In this document: one piece after another, positions 1 through 8,090 of the stretch | Layout of the letters: every line of letters starts with the position of its first letter | How positions within the stretch are numbered: the stretch's first letter is position 1 | Assembly: GCF_034676705.1 (NCBI RefSeq) | Contig: NZ_JAUCBS010000003.1 | Coordinates: forward strand, 1-64,000 | Source: Gemmobacter sp. | GTDB taxonomy: Bacteria; Pseudomonadota; Alphaproteobacteria; Rhodobacterales; Rhodobacteraceae | Reading direction: 5' to 3' | Length of the DNA stretch: 64,000 nt | Notes under the pieces: model-generated | Told to the model about the DNA's origin: nothing | The model's input: the letters and a program-made list of their open reading frames with translations, nothing else | Database searches by the model: none | Translations under genes and position numbers: made by a program

Positions 1-548
1 CCGTAACCCATACCACCTTCCTCACTTTGCCGATTGCGTTTCTCACAATGCGGATCGCGTAAATCTTTTATCTTAACTCACATCGCTTTAATCTGAACCC
101 TCACTGTGGATATCAGAAACCGGCTCACGCAAATCTTATTGCGCAAGGCGTATCTCTTTAATCATTTGTCTGATTACTGGATGCGTATGTCTTTTATCTG
201 ATCGCGCAATGCGTGTATCACAAGGCGCAACCCCGAGCACGCATCCCTGATGCCACAAGACGCATCCCACACTTCCTTTCTCCGGACCCTGAACACTGAA
301 CGACAGGCTCCGCACGGTAAACAAAACAAGGCCTTAGACCCATACTCACAAGGAAAACGCGCCTCTGACCAAGTGGCTGGGGGTGCGCGGTCCCTGTCTC
401 ACCTTGTGTGTTGCGCGATCAGCGAAACGCATTCGGTGGCGGGGGAGTTACCCAAGGTCAGCACAATCTGCAAGAGCATAAATCGCGCTTAGATTGCACT
501 TGAAAGGGAGGTGAAGGAAGGGATAGGAAGAGTGGCAGGAAATGCGAT
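1..548. promoter_or_regulatory. Non-coding region with AT-rich degenerate repeats, possible oriT
   Basis: No convincing gene lies here. Between about 55 and 235 a motif of the form GCGTA, then two or three bases, then TCTTTWATCT recurs at 57-74, 148-163 and 183-202, with weaker versions near 83-98 and 126-143. The stretch is clearly more AT-rich than its surroundings and ends upstream of mobC. Placement before a MobC/relaxase pair makes an origin of transfer or a relaxosome-binding region the natural reading, but I cannot point to a nick site. The part from 240 to 548 has ordinary composition and ends in a purine-rich stretch at 502-530 that could supply the mobC ribosome binding site. Confidence 0.4.
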
Positions 549-1106
549 GTGTCTACAAATAATCGGTGGCAGAAGTTGGCGGTAAAATCAGATCCTCGCG
601 AAACAAGACTTAAATCGCGATCCAAGTTTTTGGCGGGCGTTGGCAATGAGGTTGCTGATTCTGCAGCGCAGAAAGTCGTTGGGCGCGGACGGCCTCGGTC
701 GGAGGACAAGGGTCAAGTCGTGAGCTGCCGCCTGCCTGCCGAAGAACTCCATGCCTTCGATGCGCTCTGCACTCAGCTTGGCGCGAAATCGCGATCTGAT
801 GGGGTGCGGTCGGTCGTGCGGATGGCCTCAGGTTTCCTCGAGTTCAGCCGGGAGGACAGCGCTAAGCTGGAAGAAATCCGCTATGAGCTGGGCAAGATCG
901 GCACCAACGTGAACCAGATCGCCCTCGCGGCGAACCGGGGCCGGGCACCGATGGCAAAGGCGCAGTGGGCATCTGTGGATGAGTTGCGGCGGTCGCTGCC
1001 GCTGGTGGTGAAGGCGCTGAGCCAGATCATCGCGGAGCGCCGGCGGCAGGGAGTGGCGCTGTTCCGGAAGTTTGTCGAGGCTCAGGAAGGCGCGCGCCAT
1101 GGTTAA
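549..1106 (+). CDS. mobC: MobC-like relaxosome accessory protein
   Basis: A 185-residue protein with a basic N-terminus (region GRGRPRSEDKGQVVSCRLP), then a helical C-terminal half carrying the MobC signature ELGKIGTNVNQIALAANRG near residue 120. MobC proteins bind near oriT, help melt the DNA and recruit the relaxase. The start is a GTG at 549 preceded by a purine-rich tract; an ATG two bases upstream is in another frame. The stop overlaps the probable relaxase start by 8 bp, so the two are translationally coupled. The family signature and the neighbouring relaxase make the call firm; the exact start is less certain. Confidence 0.85.
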   Translation: MSTNNRWQKLAVKSDPRETRLKSRSKFLAGVGNEVADSAAQKVVGRGRPRSEDKGQVVSCRLPAEELHAFDALCTQLGAKSRSDGVRSVVRMASGFLEFSREDSAKLEEIRYELGKIGTNVNQIALAANRGRAPMAKAQWASVDELRRSLPLVVKALSQIIAERRRQGVALFRKFVEAQEGARHG

Positions 1107-2925
1107 GCTCGGGTCGCGTCCCATCGGGGTTGCAGAGGCCGTTCTCGGGGAGATCAACTTCCTGCGGCCGCAGCAGGGAAGGGTGAAGGCGGGCGGCTCA
1201 TCTTCGCCCAAGCGCGGGTTCAGTTTCTCGACGCGGGCCAGCCAGCTGTGGCGGTTTTCGCTGGGATCAAACGCGGCGGTGCTGAAGAAGATTGGCAAGG
1301 GTGGAACAGCGAACGCCAAGGAACTGGCCGCACAAATGGACTATCTCTTCTCAAAGTCGGCCTCGATTTTCGGCAACGGGGTCGTGCTGGATGCCGATGC
1401 CAAGGGGCTGACCAAAGACGAGCGCAATGACATCGTGGGCGATTGGGTCGAGGATTGGCGTGGCTCGCCGAAGAACGGTCACACAACCCATTTGCTGATG
1501 AGCTTCCCGTCCCATGTGCGGCCAGAGAAGGCAAAGCTGATCGCGGAAGCTTGGGCCTTCGAGATGTTCCAATCGGGCGAGCATCAGGACGATATCTGGT
1601 CCTACGTTGCGGCCCTGCACACCGACAAGGCACATCCACACGTCCACATGGTCATCAACAACCGGGGCACGGTGAATGACAGCTGGTTCTTCATGGCCAA
1701 GGAGCATGTCTTCAATCTTGACGTCATGAAGGAGCGCATGGTGGCGATCGCTGCCGAGGAGGGCGTATTCCTGGATGCCACTTCGCGCGCCGAGCGTGGC
1801 CTACTGACCTATGGGCCGTCGCGGGCGGAAATCGAACGGGCACGGGTCGAGGGCCGTGCGCCGGAAGAACGGCGGCGCGAGGGCAAGGCGCTGGAGGATG
1901 CGTTGGCGGCGATGGCGCGTACAGCGGATGCGATGCGCAGTCTGAGCCATGTCGCTGCGCTCACAGGCCTGCCGGAGATTGGCGAGAAGATCGCCAAGGC
2001 GGAAGAAGCCCTGCGGCGGGGCGGGGTGCTGCAGCCGTTTCCGGGTGATGTGGCCACAGCGGAGCGGGCCGATCTTGACCGGCATTTCAGTGGGTGGATG
2101 GCAGAGGCGGAAGGCAAGATCCGGAGGATGCCCGTCGCGGAGCGCAAGGACATGCAGGACGAGCTCTATGGCTATGCCATCGATATCGCCAAAGGCTTGG
2201 GCGATGCGAGAGGTGCGCAGCTGCTGCAGATGCTGCCGCAGACGAAGCTCTACGCGACGGGACTTGAGGGTGACCGCCTGACACAGGGCAGGGAGGCCGT
2301 TGATCTTCAGCCTAGGGCCGCCGACCGACTGAAAACTGACATCGTCGGCAAAGCTGTGGCCTTGGGTCTCAGCGGCGACCGCATGGTGGAGCGATTGGAA
2401 ACCGGTGCTGCCAATGCCTGGGAAGAACGCGATTGGGTGCGCAGTGACTTGGCAACCCTGTCTGGACGGCGGCGAGCCGACCTTCGCAAACCGGACCAAA
2501 GCCGGAAGGTCGTAGGTGATCTTGAAGGCTTCTATGAAGCGGCGGCCAAGCTGATCGAGCAGTCCCGGGCGCATGAGGTCGTTCCCGAAAATGATCGATT
2601 GCTGCGCGCTCTCGGTTCGATGGGTCGCATCATGCAGGCAGATGGCAAGGTTGAGTTCCGGGGTGATGCCCATGCTGAGCGGTTCGCAGAAGAGTTGCGT
2701 CAGCGGTATGGTGAAGGGGTTGTGGCGGCACTAGCCAGCGCGCAGACGGATGCGTTGGCAAGGGATTTCGAGGATGCGGATCAGCGGAGGTGGATTGCGC
2801 GGGCCATCGTTTCTTCGGCTAAGTCGCATGTGGCGTTCGGGCTGACGCTGAAAGAGGTACGACACGCTGAGCGGCTGTTGGCATCACAGCCTGAGAGATC
2901 AGAGGGGCGCGACTGGGAGCGGTAA
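1099..2925 (+). CDS. VirD2-like relaxase (mobilization nuclease)
   Basis: This is the DNA-nicking relaxase that would start transfer at oriT and pilot the strand into the T4SS. The three-histidine metal-binding motif is visible as H-T-D-K-A-H-P-H-V-H at residues 174-183, in an N-terminal catalytic domain of roughly 230 residues. I prefer the ATG at 1099 (608 residues) to the TTG at 1072, since it overlaps the mobC end as in coupled mob genes. The catalytic Tyr cannot be assigned by eye. From about residue 335 onward the protein is clearly related to the C-terminal third of the protein encoded at 14106-16289, which has no relaxase domain. The coupling protein and T4SS genes lie 9 kb away behind a cargo operon. 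Confidence 0.88.
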   Translation: MVKLGSRPIGVAEAVLGEINFLRPQQGRVKAGGSSSPKRGFSFSTRASQLWRFSLGSNAAVLKKIGKGGTANAKELAAQMDYLFSKSASIFGNGVVLDADAKGLTKDERNDIVGDWVEDWRGSPKNGHTTHLLMSFPSHVRPEKAKLIAEAWAFEMFQSGEHQDDIWSYVAALHTDKAHPHVHMVINNRGTVNDSWFFMAKEHVFNLDVMKERMVAIAAEEGVFLDATSRAERGLLTYGPSRAEIERARVEGRAPEERRREGKALEDALAAMARTADAMRSLSHVAALTGLPEIGEKIAKAEEALRRGGVLQPFPGDVATAERADLDRHFSGWMAEAEGKIRRMPVAERKDMQDELYGYAIDIAKGLGDARGAQLLQMLPQTKLYATGLEGDRLTQGREAVDLQPRAADRLKTDIVGKAVALGLSGDRMVERLETGAANAWEERDWVRSDLATLSGRRRADLRKPDQSRKVVGDLEGFYEAAAKLIEQSRAHEVVPENDRLLRALGSMGRIMQADGKVEFRGDAHAERFAEELRQRYGEGVVAALASAQTDALARDFEDADQRRWIARAIVSSAKSHVAFGLTLKEVRHAERLLASQPERSEGRDWER

Positions 2926-3074
2926 ACAGTCCACGGAATCTCCATAAGAAACTGGAAAGGAAATGGGGCCCGGTCATGCTCAAAGTTAGAAACGTCAGCA
3001 TTCGTTTGATTGTAACGTCCGATGTGATCGGGTCGACACCAGCATGGACGGAGCAATCCCGACAGAATGGTGTG

Positions 3075-4325
3075 TCATCGGCTAGCTTTGCGCGCCGTAC
3101 CGGTGACCACTGCACGGGATCGCCCGTCCTCAAAGGTCGCGATTTCCCACGCAGCGGGTTGAAGTGAGCGGAACTGCACTTCGTGGAAGTTCGCGGCAGC
3201 GTCATCACCAAGGGCAAAGAGGCAATTGGCCATCGTAGCGTGAATCCATTTTAGGTCGCTGCGCTCCGATGAAGCTTGATCCTCTAGGACAGGCCTGAGG
3301 TTGGCAACGATGTCCTCGCGTGTTTTGTGGGCGCTCATTTGATCGAAAAGCGCTTCGTTTGGATTGGTTTGCAACTCTGCCCGCATATCGTAGCAAGTGG
3401 CAAGGTTTTCACCATTGTAGTAGTCCCCTCGCACCTCGAAGCCTCGGCGATAGTGGCGGATCGCCATATCCAGCTGTGCGGGCTGGTGGGTCGCAAGCCA
3501 CAGTCGCTTATACATCGCCCCAGTAATTCCACGTGTTTCTGGATCGTTCGATTGATCTGGATTGAGCGCAGCGATGATCCTGATTCCCTCGATTAGTGAC
3601 GAGATCTGATCGGGTTGACCAGCTTTGTAAGTCGCAAGCGCCAATTGCTGCACGATGAAGGGATCATTTGGCTTAAGAGTGTTAGCCGCACGGAAAGCTG
3701 CAGCGGCCCCTAAGTGATCGCTGTCTCCGGCCAGTTTTTCTGCCCGATGGATCAGTTCTGCTAGCCGCAGTTGCTCAGCTTCCATCTCATCGACCAAGTC
3801 GGCAAATTCCTCTTCGGTTAGCATTGGACGCCGCAATCGCGGAAGAAATGTGTAAACCGGGCTGTCGGGTTTGCCCGAGGCAAGCGCAGTCTCGATGAGA
3901 ATCTGAAGATCGCGTGCAGCACGGCCAGCTTCTCGTGCGCCAATATCTTCTCCTAGATGCCGGTAGTGGAAAGTGCTGACATGGTTGAGGTCAAAATAGA
4001 GCCGACCAGCATCTTCTTTCATTACGATAGTTGAATTCGGGCAAAGCGCGTGGCGGACGCCGAGTTCGTAGATGGCATTGGGATTTCCGGTGGATATGTC
4101 CGCGACCACAAGGTCGGCTCGCAGCAGCATTTCGTACATTTCCAGGTCGATCACTCCCGAATGGATAACCTCGTCGGCACGTATGCAGCGTAGACCGGCG
4201 CGCTCTACTGCAGGGCGGATAATTGCCTCATATGTCGCGTCTAGGTCGAGCGTCCGGCCGCTTTCATAATCTGTCTTCTTCCCAAACCCCATGATAACAA
4301 AGCAAAGTTTACGGTCATCCGACAT
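3075..4325 (-). CDS. Deoxyribosyltransferase/TIR-like Rossmann domain fused to TPR, TRAFs-binding-like region
   Basis: A 416-residue protein and the last gene of the candidate defence operon. The N-terminal ~125 residues form a Rossmann-type domain that starts CFVIMGFG and carries the signature ADLVVADISTGNPNAIYELG, in which the Glu of YELG matches the catalytic position of nucleoside 2-deoxyribosyltransferase-like domains. Residues ~180-400 look like tetratricopeptide helices and resemble the MAP3K TRAFs-binding (DUF4071) type found in bacterial conflict systems. It begins 2 bp after the hydrolase gene stops, behind a GAGG ribosome binding site. A likely role is a nucleotide or NAD-cleaving effector with a protein-binding scaffold; that is inference from domain type. 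Confidence 0.7.
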   Translation of the reverse strand: MSDDRKLCFVIMGFGKKTDYESGRTLDLDATYEAIIRPAVERAGLRCIRADEVIHSGVIDLEMYEMLLRADLVVADISTGNPNAIYELGVRHALCPNSTIVMKEDAGRLYFDLNHVSTFHYRHLGEDIGAREAGRAARDLQILIETALASGKPDSPVYTFLPRLRRPMLTEEEFADLVDEMEAEQLRLAELIHRAEKLAGDSDHLGAAAAFRAANTLKPNDPFIVQQLALATYKAGQPDQISSLIEGIRIIAALNPDQSNDPETRGITGAMYKRLWLATHQPAQLDMAIRHYRRGFEVRGDYYNGENLATCYDMRAELQTNPNEALFDQMSAHKTREDIVANLRPVLEDQASSERSDLKWIHATMANCLFALGDDAAANFHEVQFRSLQPAAWEIATFEDGRSRAVVTGTARKASR

Positions 4326-4327
4326 GT

Positions 4328-5788
4328 TTACCTCAATTGATTCGCTCGGTTAGTCCGCGCCTGCTGTTCAGGTGGCACTATGCCAAAAGCACCATCAATC
4401 CGATAGCGCGCGGTATTGCCATAGATGCGCACTGTCACCGCTGCAGCTTGGACATACATTGAATTGCGGGCGCGTAGAGAAGGGGCAGCGTCACTCGCTA
4501 GGCGATACGCAGCTATCGCATCGTCGAACTGACTCAGTAGAAGCAGAGCCTCGCCGCGCGTCGCGGTCGCCCAAGGGTTGGGCGGCGCTAGTTCTACATG
4601 CGCCAAAGCAAGGCGGGCTGCTTCTAGTGCTGCCTGGGGGATTGGATCATGATCGGCGGTTGCCGCGAGAAGCAGAAAAGCAACGTTAATTCCCTGATAA
4701 TAGGCTTGGGCGAAATTCCCGCTATCTATCGCCGCCGCTCGGCTCTCCGTGTAAAGTAGCAGCGCCCGGTCAAAGTCTGCTTGGCGGCGCTCGAGCAGCC
4801 ACCGCCGCTTCAACCGACCGGCGAGAACCCCTTGTGGATCTAAGCGATCTCGGCCGTCCGCCCAAGTCTCAATCACATCTAGGGCTGCCTGCGATCGGCC
4901 GAGACTTTCTAGTGCAAGTGACAAGGTGACTATGGCATTGTCGTCGAGTTCAGCAACTCTGGGCTCGAGCAGGTCGACTGCATGTTGGAACTCCCGGCGC
5001 TCGACTGCGAGCCGCGCTGTATCGGTGACTGCGTGCGGAGGCGCATCGCCGCGCAAGACGCTCCGTAGAATATCGTAGGCTAAGTCATCACGCGTGGAAG
5101 GACGGACAATCTCTAGATGATTTCCGGGGATTGCTGCTTGTTGGCTGATGGGGAACGGATCAAGCGATGACGTCGAGGGAACAAAGGCATCGATCTCACC
5201 GGCCACAGACAACAATGCGAACGGACTCCCGTTTCCGAATTTTCGCGCCCAGTCGGCTCGCAGCTGAGAGATAAACGTTCCACTCTGATCCATGTCCCGA
5301 AGCTGAAACTTGAGCAGTCGGGCCAAGCCAGCCTTTACTAGACCGGCGCTCGGCGTCCCAAACAGGACTAAGTGCGACAGGCGACCGTCAAAACAATCCG
5401 AATCCAGCACGGCGCGCTGAGCGATTAGGCCACCCATGCTGTGCGCGACTAACGCGATGCAATCATATTCCGCGAACGCGCTCGAGGTCATCTTGGTAGC
5501 AAGGCTGCGTGCGCACAGCTGGATGCCTGGATCCGCTTCCCACAGCGGAAAATCGAGCGACAGCCGCGATGGATATCCAACGCTGAACACGTCCCAATCG
5601 GAAAAATCAGGATCTTCTAAGAATAGACCGGCAAAGTCTGACCACGTCCCGCCAGCCGTGCCCGAAAAACCATGTAAGAAGACCAACGCGGTCCGGCTGC
5701 CGTTCTGGCGCAGGCCCATAATATGCGGATCGGGTCCTGGGCTACTTGTTTGTCGAAACCAGCCTATGAGGTGCTTCAGCCCAATCAT
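4328..5788 (-). CDS. Alpha/beta hydrolase (lipase-like) with C-terminal TPR-like helices
   Basis: The N-terminal ~250 residues are an alpha/beta hydrolase: the oxyanion-type segment LVFLHGFSGTAGGTW, a nucleophile elbow AHSMGG supplying the Ser, an Asp candidate in GEIDAFVP, and a His in PGNHLEI. The remaining ~230 residues are Ala/Leu-rich helical repeats of TPR character, rich in ALE/ALA pairs. No signal peptide is seen, so the enzyme is probably cytoplasmic. The start overlaps the stop of the SLOG-like gene by 4 bp (ATGA). Lipases and esterases with helical repeats act as membrane- or lipid-attacking effectors in other phage-defence loci; the substrate here is unknown. The C-terminal repeats may bind the neighbouring TPR protein. 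Confidence 0.72.
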   Translation of the reverse strand: MIGLKHLIGWFRQTSSPGPDPHIMGLRQNGSRTALVFLHGFSGTAGGTWSDFAGLFLEDPDFSDWDVFSVGYPSRLSLDFPLWEADPGIQLCARSLATKMTSSAFAEYDCIALVAHSMGGLIAQRAVLDSDCFDGRLSHLVLFGTPSAGLVKAGLARLLKFQLRDMDQSGTFISQLRADWARKFGNGSPFALLSVAGEIDAFVPSTSSLDPFPISQQAAIPGNHLEIVRPSTRDDLAYDILRSVLRGDAPPHAVTDTARLAVERREFQHAVDLLEPRVAELDDNAIVTLSLALESLGRSQAALDVIETWADGRDRLDPQGVLAGRLKRRWLLERRQADFDRALLLYTESRAAAIDSGNFAQAYYQGINVAFLLLAATADHDPIPQAALEAARLALAHVELAPPNPWATATRGEALLLLSQFDDAIAAYRLASDAAPSLRARNSMYVQAAAVTVRIYGNTARYRIDGAFGIVPPEQQARTNRANQLR

Positions 5789-6339
5789 CGAATGTGGTCC
5801 ACTGTTAAAACCTCGATGACTTCGAGCCCCACTTGCCGGGCTTCATCAGCTAGGTCAGCAGTAGCGTCGCCTTCCCCTCGCTTGGCACCATCCCACACTA
5901 CAATAGCGAATTTCTCGCCGGCATTCGCTGCGGTGACGCGAGCCACGATTTCGTGGTTGGCTTCTAAGAACGCCCGTTGGTCATTTTTGGTAAAGTCGAG
6001 CTCGACCAGGTCCGAATGCGCGCGAGCTCGAGCGATCACTTGATCGAATCTTGGGCCCCAATCGCCTGGGCGGTCGATGACTGACACTTCTCGAAATACC
6101 GCCACCGAAAATGGCAGAACGATTGTGGCGGGAATGGCCAGCGCTTGGCAAGCCTCCAGTGCCAAGATATCGGCTCCACAGGCGGCAGCGCAAACCAGTC
6201 GGGAGATCTTTCGCTCCACCAGGACTGTTGATATTGCGATCCCGACCGCGGAGGCGCGGTACAGTGGAAAACGCGGTGCGTTGGCATCGATAGGGTCGAT
6301 ACGGCGACCAGCAAGGCAAGCAATCGCAGAAATGGTCAT
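5785..6339 (-). CDS. SLOG-like Rossmann-fold protein
   Basis: A 184-residue protein with a LOG/DprA-like pattern: an opening strand ending in AGRRIDP, the segment ACGADILALEAC, then TIVLPFSVAVFREVSV followed by a Trp, and a late strand FAIVVWDG before GEGDATADLADEA. SLOG domains bind or process nucleotide-derived ligands and are common sensors in nucleotide-signalling immune systems. I chose the ATG at 6339 because it forms an ATGA overlap with the upstream TIR gene stop; the ORF could run to 6366. Its own stop overlaps the hydrolase start by 4 bp. It could sense the product of one of the TIR enzymes. The family call rests on fold-level pattern only, so it is moderate. Confidence 0.6.
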   Translation of the reverse strand: MTISAIACLAGRRIDPIDANAPRFPLYRASAVGIAISTVLVERKISRLVCAAACGADILALEACQALAIPATIVLPFSVAVFREVSVIDRPGDWGPRFDQVIARARAHSDLVELDFTKNDQRAFLEANHEIVARVTAANAGEKFAIVVWDGAKRGEGDATADLADEARQVGLEVIEVLTVDHIR

Positions 6340-6803
6340 TTGAGCTCTGGAGCCAGCTTCGACCAAGGCACCATCTTAATGCCATTAGCCGCCAGCCAGT
6401 TAGGCTGGCGGCCAGTAAAGCGGTCTCCTGCGTGAACCGCGACCACCTTTTTTCCTAGCGAAAGGCTCTTTTCCACTTCCCATTTTACCCATTGGCTGTC
6501 CGCCGTATTGTTTGACACATAGACAACTGTCACTGACGACCTATTGATCCTCTCAGTGATCTTCTGCTGAATGTATTTTGCTCGTTCGCTATCGTAGGGC
6601 GCTCGCACCGAGTGGTCGTTGAACTCGATATCATTATTCTCGTTCTTGGCCTGGGCTCGCAATAGATTGACCTCGTTCATGTCTTCGGTCGCAAAACTTA
6701 TGAAGACATTCCGCTTCCCACCGGCCAAAGCCTCGCGAGCCTTTTGTTCAAGTGCGCTGATGTTTCCCAGCTGGTTCCAGCCACCTCCGCCTCCACCGCC
6801 CAT
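6336..6803 (-). CDS. ThsB-like TIR (MTH538-type) protein with Met-Gly7-Trp N-terminus
   Basis: 155 residues. After a start of Met, seven Gly, Trp and a short helix comes a TIR-like domain opening NVFISFATED, continuing with VTVVYVSNNTADSQWVKWEVE, and ending with VVAVHAG. The WEVE segment supplies the Glu expected at the active site of Thoeris ThsB-type TIRs. The ATG at 6803 sits one base after the QueC-like stop and uses that gene's 3' end (GAGGAGG) as its ribosome binding site. The Gly codons are GGC, GGT, GGA, GGC, GGA, GGT, GGC, a mixture that argues for selection on the protein rather than a DNA repeat expansion. Removal of Met would expose Gly, as expected of an N-terminal conjugation substrate. 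That role is inference. Confidence 0.78.
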   Translation of the reverse strand: MGGGGGGGWNQLGNISALEQKAREALAGGKRNVFISFATEDMNEVNLLRAQAKNENNDIEFNDHSVRAPYDSERAKYIQQKITERINRSSVTVVYVSNNTADSQWVKWEVEKSLSLGKKVVAVHAGDRFTGRQPNWLAANGIKMVPWSKLAPELK

Positions 6804-6804
6804 G

Positions 6805-7395
6805 TCACGCCTCCTCAAACTTGAATTCATTGCACGCAATACAGGCGCCGCATGCCTCGTCATTGCCTAGGTGACAGGAATACGTTCCGACGATACCTTT
6901 CTCTTGCGCTAGCGCGACGACGTCAATCTTGTGGAATTCAACAAGGGGAGCAATCACACGGATCTTTCTCCCCATGCTCATTGAGAGCATAACCTCTGCC
7001 TGCACCAAGAACGCGTTGGTCTGGTCGGGAAATAAGCTGACATCCTCGTGCAACAAACCAATAGATACGGCATCGGCCCCTCGCTGAACGGCATAAGCCG
7101 ACGCCAGCAAAAGAAACAACAGATTTCGACCAGGTGTGAATGCATCCTCCAGAACGCGCATCGTTGGATCAGTCAATCCTGAGCGGATCAAGCTTCCAAA
7201 ACCACTGAGTTCTGCCACTTTGGGCTCTGGTAACCCCAGTCGGGCGAGTACCGCTCGGCAAGCGGAGAGCTCCTTGTCCTTTGCACGCTGCCCATAGTCG
7301 ACAAACAACGGATACTGTTCTAGCCCTTCATCGCGGGCAAGAAGGGCTACCAACGTGGAATCAAGCCCGCCGGAAACTAGTGTGACGATGCTCAT
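6805..7395 (-). CDS. QueC-like PP-loop enzyme (Cap9-type)
   Basis: 196 residues, close to the length of QueC, which makes 7-cyano-7-deazaguanine. The PP-loop SGGLDS lies at residues ~8-13, and the C-terminus keeps the four-Cys zinc site CHLGNDEACGACIAC. The ATG at 7395 overlaps the OGG-like stop by 4 bp, so the upstream extension to 7470 is not needed. No QueD, QueE or QueF gene is near, so ordinary queuosine synthesis is not the reason for its presence. In type IV CBASS a QueC-like protein (Cap9) accompanies TGT-like and OGG-like proteins, and recent reports describe it joining a deazaguanine base to a protein N-terminus. Here the next gene encodes a poly-Gly TIR protein. Confidence 0.85.
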   Translation of the reverse strand: MSIVTLVSGGLDSTLVALLARDEGLEQYPLFVDYGQRAKDKELSACRAVLARLGLPEPKVAELSGFGSLIRSGLTDPTMRVLEDAFTPGRNLLFLLLASAYAVQRGADAVSIGLLHEDVSLFPDQTNAFLVQAEVMLSMSMGRKIRVIAPLVEFHKIDVVALAQEKGIVGTYSCHLGNDEACGACIACNEFKFEEA

Positions 7396-8090
7396 TGTGC
7401 ATACCCTTTTTGTTGTTTGGCGATGCGCATCACGATCCAGATTGCCCAATCGAGAATACCCACGGGACATTTCAGGTCTTCTGCGTGAACGCGCAGGACG
7501 TCCTCAAGCGGTAGGTAGTGCTTAAGCGAACTTACTGCACTCCCACCATTCGATTGCAGACCGGTTAGCGACATATAGTCGAGAACATGCCGATCAATTA
7601 TGGCTAGGTCATACGTAAGGGCGATATTGCGCAAGAACATGCTTGCCTGTTTAGGGCCAAGACCGTGTGCGTTGGCCACAAGCCATCTACGTGCGTGGTT
7701 CGCCGTTTCGAAACCTGCGAGTAAAGCTTTAAGACTGTCGGCGTTAGCAAGTACACTGGCATGAATTCGTTCAAGCTGAACAGCCCTGACTGATGGGAAG
7801 CGGTAGAGCCTCTCTCGACCGCCTACGTTCAAGTGCGTGCGCAGTATGCAATGAATCGCTTCTCCAACGTTTTCGCGTTGTTGACTGCAATAAAGTACTC
7901 CCAACTTGTCAATGGCTTCAGCTGCTGCGATCGCTAGATTGAAGGGTACTTGACTGCTCAATACACAAACCGATAATTCCCACCATAACGCGCGTTCGTC
8001 TGCGGGATCGCGGAATTGTGCGACACGGCTTTCGATGTCGGGACAGATGCTCGCTACTGCGGTCTGCAGTTGTCGACCTTCGTAGATCAT
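7392..8090 (-). CDS. OGG-like HhH DNA glycosylase family protein (Cap11-type)
   Basis: 232 residues, mostly helical. Near residues 135-175 is a helix-hairpin-helix segment HGLGPKQASMFLRN followed by AIIDRHVLDYM. Aligned by eye with human OGG1, the Lys of GPK falls on the catalytic Lys of the GTK motif, and the Asp of IIDRH on the catalytic Asp of the PVDVH segment, so both active-site residues of an 8-oxoguanine glycosylase/lyase appear kept. No Fe-S Cys cluster is seen. It overlaps the TIR/TGT-like gene upstream and the QueC-like gene downstream by 4 bp each. OGG-like proteins of this kind are ancillary factors in type IV CBASS. A base-recognition role, not DNA repair, fits the context. Confidence 0.75.
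   Translation of the reverse strand: MIYEGRQLQTAVASICPDIESRVAQFRDPADERALWWELSVCVLSSQVPFNLAIAAAEAIDKLGVLYCSQQRENVGEAIHCILRTHLNVGGRERLYRFPSVRAVQLERIHASVLANADSLKALLAGFETANHARRWLVANAHGLGPKQASMFLRNIALTYDLAIIDRHVLDYMSLTGLQSNGGSAVSSLKHYLPLEDVLRVHAEDLKCPVGILDWAIWIVMRIAKQQKGYAQ

Noticed and set aside
1801..2673. A 290-codon reverse-strand open frame
   Set aside because: It is wholly inside the relaxase gene, whose own reading frame carries clear motifs.
6780..6803. The glycine run as a DNA repeat-expansion or assembly artefact
   Set aside because: The seven Gly codons use three different codons in mixed order, so it is not a simple triplet or homopolymer repeat.
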